Below the pieces are notes generated by a model, which did not search any database, was not told the DNA's origin, and was given only the letters and a program-made list of their open reading frames with translations. A program made the translations under genes and the position numbers. Of a stretch of DNA of 5,200 nucleotides, positions 1 through 5,200 are shown in pieces. The stretch is from Alphaproteobacteria bacterium (GTDB lineage Bacteria; Pseudomonadota; Alphaproteobacteria; Sphingomonadales; Emcibacteraceae): contig JAUILB010000220.1 in assembly GCA_030432815.1 (NCBI GenBank), forward strand, positions 1-5,200, given 5' to 3'. Positions within the stretch are counted from its first letter, which is position 1, and every line of letters starts with the position of its first letter.

Positions 1-268
1 CGCCAAAGCGATTTGGCTGGATGACTTTTTAGCAAAAGAATCCAGTATCTTATTTTCACCCGCTGCATCACGCAGCACAGGTATTCATAGTGAAATTTTT
101 GGTTTTACATCCGATGTCAGGCAAATTGAAAATACTGATCTGATTATTGTTTCTCTTGCAAATTTAGGTGCAGTTCAAACCGGGCAAAATGATGTAAAAA
201 TGTTTCTGGATACTTACGTTGAAAATATTTTGATCCCTGTCGCAAAAAAATATGCATCCAGCAATTAA
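1..268 (+). CDS. C-terminal end of an unidentified protein, possibly a beta-lactamase-like serine hydrolase (5' end outside window)
   Basis: An open frame enters from the left edge (first full codon at base 2) and runs for 88 codons to a TAA at 266-268. I do not firmly recognise it. The stretch GIHSEIFGFTSDVRQIENTD followed by LIIVSLANLG resembles the end of beta-lactamase-like serine hydrolases. In that family an H-[TS]-G-type box is followed by a Gly-Phe, a beta strand ending with a charged turn, and a hydrophobic strand ending in 'L.N'. The canonical third-motif triad is not intact here (HSE rather than HTG), so this is a weak inference. The tail (VENILIPVAKKYASSN) looks like a terminal helix. 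No membrane segment is visible. It lies 56 bases upstream of pyrC on the same strand, so the two may share a transcript. Reading frame is confident; function is not. Confidence 0.6.
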   Translation, partial: AKAIWLDDFLAKESSILFSPAASRSTGIHSEIFGFTSDVRQIENTDLIIVSLANLGAVQTGQNDVKMFLDTYVENILIPVAKKYASSN

Positions 269-284
269 AATATGTTAAGAGTGC

Positions 285-306
285 GGTCAATTTTAAAACA
301 TTGACC
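285..306. repeat. Inverted repeat in the leader of pyrC
   Basis: Perfect 7 bp arms GGTCAAT (285-291) and ATTGACC (300-306) enclose an 8 base AT-rich spacer. The pairing could alternatively run GCGGT/ACCGC plus CAAT/ATTG with a three-base bulge on the right side, using 283-287 and 307-311. It sits 17 bases after the stop of the upstream gene and 18 bases before the pyrC ATG. A run of five T's (318-322) follows after about a dozen bases, too far away for a standard intrinsic terminator. It may be a leader hairpin, an operator, or a weak terminator/attenuator. The repeat itself is plainly visible; its role is not. Confidence 0.45.
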
Positions 307-324
307 ACCGCCGGACATTTTTGA

Positions 325-1371
325 ATGACGAATACAAAAAAACTTACCATAATTAAACCAGATGACTGGCATCTTCATGTCCGCGATAATAAATTTCTAC
401 CATCTGTTCTTGCCGATACAACCAAACGGTTTTCCCGTGCGATTATGATGCCGAACCTTGTTGATCCGGTAACAACAACGGATCTTGCCGAAGAATATCG
501 CGACCGTATTATTAAAGCGCTTCCCAGCGAATATAAGCTTACATTTGATCCGCTTATGACACTTTATCTGACCAACAAAACAAACGCATCAGAAATTAAA
601 AAAGCACGTGATAGCGGATTTGTTCATGCGGTAAAATGGTATCCTGCTGGTGCAACAACCAATTCATCAAAAGGCGTAAGTGACATTGTTGCCTGTTATG
701 ATGTGCTTGAAGCCATGGCAGAAGAAGGAATGCCGCTGCTTGTACATGGTGAGGTCACAGACCCAAGCGTCGATATTTTTGACCGTGAAAAAGTTTTTAT
801 CGATCAATTCCTTGAAGGTATCATCAAAAATTTCCCGGATTTAAAAGTGGTATTTGAACATATCACCACGGAAGACGCTGTAAAACTGGTTGAAACTGCA
901 TCACCAAATGTAGGGGCTACAATAACTGCGCATCATATGCTGCTCAATCGCAACGCCCTTTTTAAAGGAGGCATACGCCCCCATCATTATTGTCTGCCGA
1001 TCTTAAAGAGGGAAAAACACCGTGAAGCCCTGATCAACGCTGCCACAAGCGGCAATAAAAAATTCTTTTTAGGCACAGACAGCGCCCCGCATACAAAATC
1101 TACCAAGGAAAATGCCTGTGGCTGTGCAGGTATTTATACCGCACATGGCGGCATAGAATTTTATGCAGAAATTTTTGAAAAAGCGGGCGCACTACATAGA
1201 CTTGAAGCCTTTGCAAGCTTTAACGGTCCTGATTTTTACGGTTTGCCGCGCAATCGTGATAAAATAACATTAGTCAAAAAACCTACAACTATCGTCGAGG
1301 AGTTTACATTCGGCGACGAAGTGTGCGTACCGTTTCGTGCCGGTGGCGAACTAATCTGGTCTATTGACTGA
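325..1371 (+). CDS. pyrC: Dihydroorotase, E. coli PyrC type (EC 3.5.2.3)
   Basis: This cytoplasmic zinc amidohydrolase interconverts N-carbamoyl-L-aspartate and L-dihydroorotate, the third step of de novo pyrimidine synthesis. At 348 residues it matches E. coli PyrC in length and aligns from end to end. Visible family residues are the DDWHLHVRD metal motif with H16 and H18 plus substrate-binding R20, MPN with N44, the lysine expected to be carboxylated at K104 (HAVKWYPAGATTNS), the flexible-loop threonines T111-T112, H141 in LLVHGEVT, H179 in VFEHITT, and GTDSAPH with D252 (catalytic) and H256. The CGCAG segment and the NGPDFYGLP tail are also typical. The complete set implies an active enzyme. 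The ATG is preceded directly by an in-frame TGA (322-324), so the protein cannot start further upstream. There is no good Shine-Dalgarno; GGAC at 313-316 is the best candidate. The 3' end overlaps the convergent hydrolase gene by 11 bases. Confidence 0.97.
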   Translation: MTNTKKLTIIKPDDWHLHVRDNKFLPSVLADTTKRFSRAIMMPNLVDPVTTTDLAEEYRDRIIKALPSEYKLTFDPLMTLYLTNKTNASEIKKARDSGFVHAVKWYPAGATTNSSKGVSDIVACYDVLEAMAEEGMPLLVHGEVTDPSVDIFDREKVFIDQFLEGIIKNFPDLKVVFEHITTEDAVKLVETASPNVGATITAHHMLLNRNALFKGGIRPHHYCLPILKREKHREALINAATSGNKKFFLGTDSAPHTKSTKENACGCAGIYTAHGGIEFYAEIFEKAGALHRLEAFASFNGPDFYGLPRNRDKITLVKKPTTIVEEFTFGDEVCVPFRAGGELIWSID

Positions 1372-2446
1372 AGAATACATCCACAACGTTATGTGCATAT
1401 TCCAGACTACTGAATTCCCCACCCTGGTCACGATTTCTAAAAATCAGTAATGAAAAGTTCATTGATGGAATACGGTAAAAAATATTGCGAAAGCCGATTG
1501 AGCTGCCTGTGTGATAAACCACATCCATACCTTTATAATTTTCAAGCCGCCAGCCATAACCGTAATTCATAAATTCACCATCGTTGGTCTTATAGTTGGT
1601 AAATGACATATCCATATAACGTTGACCAAGCAGCTTGTCGGTATAAAGAGCCTGATCCCATTTATAAAAATCTTCAAGGTTGGAATAAATCCCGCCATCA
1701 CCAAGCACCGCACTCCATTTGCTTTGATCCGTTTCAACAATTCCCGTTTCTTCAATGGTATAGCCATAAGCACGGTTTGGCACTTCGTTGATCCCCTGTT
1801 CATAAGCGAGAGTATTATCCATACCGATGGGATCAAAAATATTTTCCTTCAGATATTCCCTAAACGGTTTACCGGTTATTTTTTCCAGTATCTGTGTGAG
1901 CATGGCATATGCAGTGTTACTATATTGATGTTTTTCACCCACATCGAAATACGTACTATCTACATTCATCATATAATCAAGCACATCTGCATCCTTAACC
2001 TGACGATCAAGATCATCAGGCACCATACCTTCATAATCCTGTATGCCGGATGTATGATTGAGAAGATGTTCGATAGTAATAGCACGTCCATATTCGGGAA
2101 AATCAGGCCAGATATCCGTAAGTGATGTATCCAGTGATAAATCACCCTTTTCCACGAGCTGCAAAATGCTCATGGCTGTAAATTGTTTGGTCACAGATGC
2201 CAGCCTGAAGTTTGTTTTGCTGGTTACTGGTGAATTACTGGCAAAATGAGCAATACCATAGCCTTTTTGCATAATAACTGTTCCATCCTGTATGACCATG
2301 ACGGCCGCACCTGGTACGTCACCTACATAATCAGAAAAAATTTGGTCAACTTCAGCCAGCTTTTGTTCCATGGTTTTTTCCATATTATTTTCTGAACTGC
2401 ATGACATTAGAATAAATGCCAGAATTATCGTAAGTGTTTGTTTCAT
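1361..2446 (-). CDS. Beta-lactamase-like serine hydrolase, predicted lipoprotein
   Basis: A 361 residue member of the beta-lactamase/penicillin-binding-like family (class C beta-lactamase, DD-peptidase and esterase relatives). The N-terminus has a lipoprotein signal: Lys3, a hydrophobic stretch and a lipobox ILMSC, giving a lipidated Cys16 and a periplasmic, membrane-anchored protein. Catalytic motifs are intact: SVTK with nucleophile S84 and K87, YSN with Y175 (spacing close to AmpC), and HTG at 312-314 in place of KTG. The LLNHTSGI motif (128-135) and the GYGW segment (296-299) are also typical. The HTG form is common among esterases and peptidases of this family, so antibiotic resistance should not be assumed. 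The substrate is unknown: a peptidoglycan peptide, D-amino acid peptide or ester are all possible. The start is supported by AAGGGG six bases before the ATG. It is last in the minus-strand cluster, 33 bases after dapF; being next to a diaminopimelate gene is compatible with a cell-wall role but does not prove it. Confidence 0.92.
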   Translation of the reverse strand: MKQTLTIILAFILMSCSSENNMEKTMEQKLAEVDQIFSDYVGDVPGAAVMVIQDGTVIMQKGYGIAHFASNSPVTSKTNFRLASVTKQFTAMSILQLVEKGDLSLDTSLTDIWPDFPEYGRAITIEHLLNHTSGIQDYEGMVPDDLDRQVKDADVLDYMMNVDSTYFDVGEKHQYSNTAYAMLTQILEKITGKPFREYLKENIFDPIGMDNTLAYEQGINEVPNRAYGYTIEETGIVETDQSKWSAVLGDGGIYSNLEDFYKWDQALYTDKLLGQRYMDMSFTNYKTNDGEFMNYGYGWRLENYKGMDVVYHTGSSIGFRNIFYRIPSMNFSLLIFRNRDQGGEFSSLEYAHNVVDVFFSQ

Positions 2447-2479
2447 TGTCTTCCCCTTCTTTTAGGACTATGTCCTTCC

Positions 2480-3334
2480 TTATGACCAAGTAAGATGTCC
2501 GCTAAAACAAAATTCAGCAGATCCACTCATAATAGGTGACCGCTCATCCTTATATGTTATCTTTAACGTACCACCGGGCATTTCAACATTGGCGTAATTG
2601 CCTGAAATCAATCCCCGCGCGCGCGCTGCCGCAACCACAGCGCAGGATCCACTGCCACATGCTTGCGTCAGCATTCCTGGGCGCTCATAAACCTGGAATT
2701 TAATGCGGGTATTATCTATTATTTCTGCTAACCCCACATTTGCAGATTCAGGTAAAAACGCATGTTTTTGAATACGCCGCCCAACCGTAACAAGATCCAC
2801 TGCATCAAAATCATCAACAAAGAAAACCAGATGCGGGTTGGCAACATTTACCGCCACACCATCACTGACACCGTCATCACGGATATCAACATGCAAGGTA
2901 TCCATTTCATGCGCCAGAGGAACATCTTTCCAATCGAATGAAATTTTGGGCATTTCCACACTAATATTATTTCCGTCCCGTTTGCAGTGCAGTATTTCAA
3001 AATTTATTTCAAGCCCCAGTTCATCCCGCCCCGTTTCTTCAAACAACAGCAATGCAACGCAGCGTGTGGCGTTTCCACAGGCTTCAACTTCCGGCCCGTC
3101 AGGGTTATAGATACGCACCCGCGCGTATGCCCCTTCACCATGGTCGCTTACCTGTTCTATAACCAATAACTGTTCAGCCCCGATCCCGATCTTTGGATCA
3201 CAAATACGGGTAATTTCATCTTTAGAAGGTTTAAACGGATCAGTCCGCCCATCAAAAATAACAAAATGGTTACCCAGCCCCTGCATTTTTACGAAGGGGC
3301 GCCCTCTATTGGCTATGTCCAACCAGTTTTGCAA
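2480..3334 (-). CDS. dapF: Diaminopimelate epimerase (EC 5.1.1.7)
   Basis: A cofactor-free epimerase that converts LL-diaminopimelate to meso-diaminopimelate, the penultimate step to lysine and the source of the peptidoglycan cross-linking residue. The 284 residues form the usual two-lobed fold with one catalytic cysteine each: C86 in EACGNATRC and C226 in QACGSGSC. Other family signatures are KMQGLGN (16-22), EQLLVIE (54-60, with Q55), NPDG (77-80), NPH (167-169), YER (216-218) and PGG (253-255). Two departures stand out: the usual GLGNDF is GLGNHF, with His23 in place of Asp, and the usual G.DQLL is GAEQLL. The start is a TTG, chosen because AGGA ends six bases upstream and because the first ATG (codon 17) would remove the first strand of the fold. 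The Shine-Dalgarno overlaps the stop codon of the preceding aminotransferase, leaving an 8 base gap, which suggests translational coupling. Catalysis is probably intact. Confidence 0.96.
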   Translation of the reverse strand: MQNWLDIANRGRPFVKMQGLGNHFVIFDGRTDPFKPSKDEITRICDPKIGIGAEQLLVIEQVSDHGEGAYARVRIYNPDGPEVEACGNATRCVALLLFEETGRDELGLEINFEILHCKRDGNNISVEMPKISFDWKDVPLAHEMDTLHVDIRDDGVSDGVAVNVANPHLVFFVDDFDAVDLVTVGRRIQKHAFLPESANVGLAEIIDNTRIKFQVYERPGMLTQACGSGSCAVVAAARARGLISGNYANVEMPGGTLKITYKDERSPIMSGSAEFCFSGHLTWS

Positions 3335-3344
3335 AGCTCTTCCT
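3335..3344 (-). promoter_or_regulatory. Ribosome binding site that decides the TTG start of dapF
   Basis: On the minus strand the bases AGGAAG (3344 down to 3339) stand before the TTG at 3334-3332, with six bases between AGGA and the start. The first two bases of the motif are the last two bases of the aminotransferase TAG stop (3345-3343). No ATG or GTG start lies in frame between this site and codon 17, so the site favours the TTG. Ribosomes finishing the aminotransferase would end on top of this signal, an arrangement typical of coupled translation. Confidence 0.7.
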
Positions 3345-4542
3345 ATGACCTGAACAGTGATGCAACCGCATCTGTTACATAGTCTATATTTTTTTCTGTA
3401 AGACCCGCCACATTTACGCGACCATTGCCCATAAAGAAAATACTATGTTTGTTGATTAATGTTTGAATTTGCTCAGCAGTTAACGTGAGATACGAAAACA
3501 TTCCCTTTTGTTCTGCAATATAGCCAAAGCCGCTATTGGGTGCTTTCTCATTCATTTTTTCCACAAAAAGGTGACGCATTTTCTTGACCCGCTCACGCAT
3601 TTCATCCACTTCAGCAATCCATTCTGCTTTTAGTGCGGGCGTCCCTAGTATATGAGCGACGACTGCCGCACCATGATCAGGTGGCATGGAGTAGGTTGCC
3701 CGAACAGCACTCAACATGTGTGACGCATTTTTTTTGTGTTCTGTCGCATCTGATGAAACCAGAGTAATTGCACCAGCGCGGTCCCGATACATCGCAAAGT
3801 TTTTGGAACATGAACTGGCGATCAATGCTTCCGGCAATTTTGTGCTCATAATTTTGGCCGCGTAGGTGTCTTCTTCAATACCATCACCAAAGCCCTGATA
3901 CGCAAAATCAACCAAAGGGACCAGTCCTTTTTCAAGCATCATTGCCGCAAGCTCATCCCACTGTGCATTGGTTAAATCAGCACCGGATGCGTTATGACAA
4001 CATCCATGCAGTATAACCACATCACCTTCTTCCGCGCCTGAAAGGTCTTCAAACATTTCCTGATACTGAAATACGCCCTGTTTAATATCATAGTAACGAT
4101 ATTGTTTAGGGTTAAGGCCAAGGGATTTTGTAATGGCCGTATGGTTCGGCCATGTGGGGTTTGAAATCCAAACATTTGCATTAGGGTTACACGCTTTTAC
4201 AAAATCAAGCCCAATCCTTACGCCACCTGTACCGCCTGGTGTCTGATATGTTGAAACACGGTTTTCACCAACTGCCGGATGATCTGCGCCGATAAGCATG
4301 TCCTGCACAAGCCTGTTAAATTCAGGGTTTCCCGCAGGCGAAAGATAGGTTTTTGTATCCTGATGATCCACCAGATACTGTTCTGCTTTTTTAACACTCT
4401 TAAGAATTGCCGTGTTGCCATCCGCATCCTTATATACACCCACACCAAGATCCACCTTGTTGGGATCATTTGATGCTTTATACATTGTTGAAACTTGTAA
4501 AATCGGATCATCCCCGACTTCAGCCAACCCACTAAATAACAT
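3343..4542 (-). CDS. Aspartate/aromatic amino acid aminotransferase, class I (AspC/TyrB type)
   Basis: A PLP-dependent aminotransferase of fold type I, subgroup Ib, acting in the cytoplasm to move amino groups between aspartate (or aromatic amino acids) and 2-oxoglutarate. The 399 residues align end to end with E. coli AspC (396). Visible residues are W131 in NPTWPNH, N184 in CCHNASG, D212 and Y215 in DFAYQGF, the PLP-binding lysine K247 in SSCSKNF, and two substrate-carboxylate arginines, R281 in VRATYSMPP and R375 in NGRVNVAG. Having both arginines fits dicarboxylate substrates; AspC and TyrB cannot be told apart from these, so no symbol is given. The usual HNPTG loop next to PLP reads HNASG here, a mild departure. 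An AAGGAAG signal (4550-4556) seven bases before the ATG supports the start. The gene begins 15 bases after the exporter and ends 8 bases before dapF, consistent with one operon for aspartate-family amino acids. Confidence 0.95.
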   Translation of the reverse strand: MLFSGLAEVGDDPILQVSTMYKASNDPNKVDLGVGVYKDADGNTAILKSVKKAEQYLVDHQDTKTYLSPAGNPEFNRLVQDMLIGADHPAVGENRVSTYQTPGGTGGVRIGLDFVKACNPNANVWISNPTWPNHTAITKSLGLNPKQYRYYDIKQGVFQYQEMFEDLSGAEEGDVVILHGCCHNASGADLTNAQWDELAAMMLEKGLVPLVDFAYQGFGDGIEEDTYAAKIMSTKLPEALIASSCSKNFAMYRDRAGAITLVSSDATEHKKNASHMLSAVRATYSMPPDHGAAVVAHILGTPALKAEWIAEVDEMRERVKKMRHLFVEKMNEKAPNSGFGYIAEQKGMFSYLTLTAEQIQTLINKHSIFFMGNGRVNVAGLTEKNIDYVTDAVASLFRS

Positions 4543-4557
4543 TTCTATACTTCCTTT

Positions 4558-5187
4558 TTATCTTTCGGATACGGCCAGATTAATACCAAGTCCCATTAAA
4601 GTTGATCCTGAGACCCATCGCATAATTTTTTGGCTTCTCGCTGATTTCTTAAGCCCACTTATAACGGCAGATGTTAGAAAAATCACGCATATATCGACGA
4701 TCGTGAATAAAATATTATTGATCGTACCAAGGATAATAAACTGAAGCCATAAAGGGTAACTAGCCGCCGGGTCAACAAATTGTGGCAGGAAGGCAATATA
4801 GAAAATTATCACCTTTGGATTAAGTATTTCCACCACCATACTATCTAAAAAAACTTTCTTTTTAAGATGGTCTTTCATGTGAGGAAGCTCACTTGTATCC
4901 AGTTTGCCCCGAATTATCCCAATCCCCAACCAGATCAGATACAAAGCACCACAAACTTTAAGCACCAGATAGGCAATCGGTGCATGATTAAATATTGCCG
5001 ACAGCCCTGCCGCAGCAGCGACAATATGAAAAAAACCCCCGATATGTATACCAAATGCGGCAAATGCACCGCCCCTTTTACCTTTTGCCATTGTCTGGGC
5101 TGCTGTATAAAGAATTGCCGGCCCCGGAATAAATGCAAATATGACGGCGGCGATAAAAAACGGTATTAGCTGATCAACTGATGGCAT
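4558..5187 (-). CDS. LysE/RhtB family amino acid exporter
   Basis: An inner-membrane efflux protein of 209 residues, the usual length for the LysE/RhtB family, which exports amino acids such as lysine, threonine, homoserine or leucine by proton-coupled transport. About six hydrophobic segments are visible, near residues 7-25, 44-66, 72-92, 113-135, 147-175 and 188-206. Family signatures include the proline-rich IPGPAIL in the first helix (20-26), a Gly-rich second segment (GIHIGGFF, 46-53), the helix-3 pattern KVCGALYLIWLGI, and EILNPKVIIFYIAFLPQFV (120-138) with the conserved NPK. A charged linker (residues 94-112) lies between helices 3 and 4. The ATG has AAGGAA (5195-5200) seven bases upstream, at the very edge of the window. 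It is the first visible gene of the minus-strand cluster, directly before the aminotransferase. The exported amino acid cannot be deduced; context makes an aspartate-family or aromatic amino acid a reasonable guess. Confidence 0.93.
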   Translation of the reverse strand: MPSVDQLIPFFIAAVIFAFIPGPAILYTAAQTMAKGKRGGAFAAFGIHIGGFFHIVAAAAGLSAIFNHAPIAYLVLKVCGALYLIWLGIGIIRGKLDTSELPHMKDHLKKKVFLDSMVVEILNPKVIIFYIAFLPQFVDPAASYPLWLQFIILGTINNILFTIVDICVIFLTSAVISGLKKSARSQKIMRWVSGSTLMGLGINLAVSER

Positions 5188-5200
5188 TTTTTTATTCCTT

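Noticed and set aside
301..306. TTGACC as a -35 promoter box for pyrC
   Set aside because: A partner -10 box at 16-18 bases would fall on the pyrC start codon and no TATAAT-like sequence is there. The hexamer is explained as an arm of the inverted repeat.
1622..2125. 167-codon open frame on the plus strand opposite the serine hydrolase
   Set aside because: It starts with TTG, lies wholly antisense to a gene with intact catalytic motifs, and its translation shows no family motif. It is a shadow of the hydrolase.
1361..2446. Antibiotic-resistance beta-lactamase
   Set aside because: The fold and motifs match the superfamily, but the third motif is HTG and the protein is a lipoprotein. This is as typical of esterases and peptidases, so a resistance call is not supported.
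2464..2476. Small inverted repeat AGGAC-TAT-GTCCT between dapF and the hydrolase, as a terminator
   Set aside because: The stem is only 5 bp with a 3 base loop, and on the minus strand it is followed by an A/G-rich stretch, not a T run. It would not be expected to stop transcription.
4412..4744. 110-codon plus-strand frame spanning the junction of the aminotransferase and exporter genes
   Set aside because: It crosses two well-supported genes in antisense, and its protein is low in recognisable structure. It is a chance open frame.
1..5200. Mobile element, CRISPR array, tRNA or defence island
   Set aside because: I saw no spaced direct repeats, no transposase or integrase frame, no cloverleaf-like sequence and no defence protein. 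Nearly all bases are taken by housekeeping genes.

Overview
This is an ordinary housekeeping stretch of a bacterial chromosome. It holds one partial gene and five complete genes, with almost no non-coding DNA. Base composition is visibly AT-leaning for a proteobacterium. The proteins point to the Proteobacteria: an E. coli-type (class II, 348 residue) dihydroorotase, a class Ib aspartate/aromatic aminotransferase, and a diaminopimelate epimerase whose first cysteine motif reads ACGNATRCVA, which I associate with Alphaproteobacteria. A moderately AT-rich, perhaps marine or aquatic, alphaproteobacterium is my best guess. It rests on remembered motifs, not on a search.

Left part, plus strand: the last 88 codons of a gene of uncertain identity (possibly a serine hydrolase) end at 268. 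A 56 base gap follows, holding an inverted repeat (285-306), and then pyrC (325-1371), which makes dihydroorotase of pyrimidine synthesis.

Right part, minus strand, read from 5187 down to 1361: a LysE/RhtB-type amino acid exporter, an aspartate/aromatic aminotransferase, dapF, and a lipoprotein of the beta-lactamase-like serine hydrolase family. The gaps are 15, 8 and 33 bases, each gene has a purine-rich ribosome binding site, and no terminator-like hairpin separates them. They are therefore probably one transcript, whose promoter would lie to the right of the window. The dapF start is a TTG whose Shine-Dalgarno sequence overlaps the stop codon of the aminotransferase.

Functionally, the minus-strand cluster joins formation of aspartate (or aromatic amino acids), a late step of the aspartate-to-lysine/peptidoglycan route, and an amino acid exporter. 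This suggests aspartate-family flux plus overflow export, but the exporter substrate cannot be read from sequence. The two transcription units converge, and pyrC and the hydrolase overlap at their 3' ends by 11 bases. I found no tRNA, rRNA, CRISPR array, insertion sequence or phage remnant, and nothing that looks like a new biological system. The points of interest are local: the pyrC leader, the dapF start, a few altered family motifs, and the overlapping gene ends.
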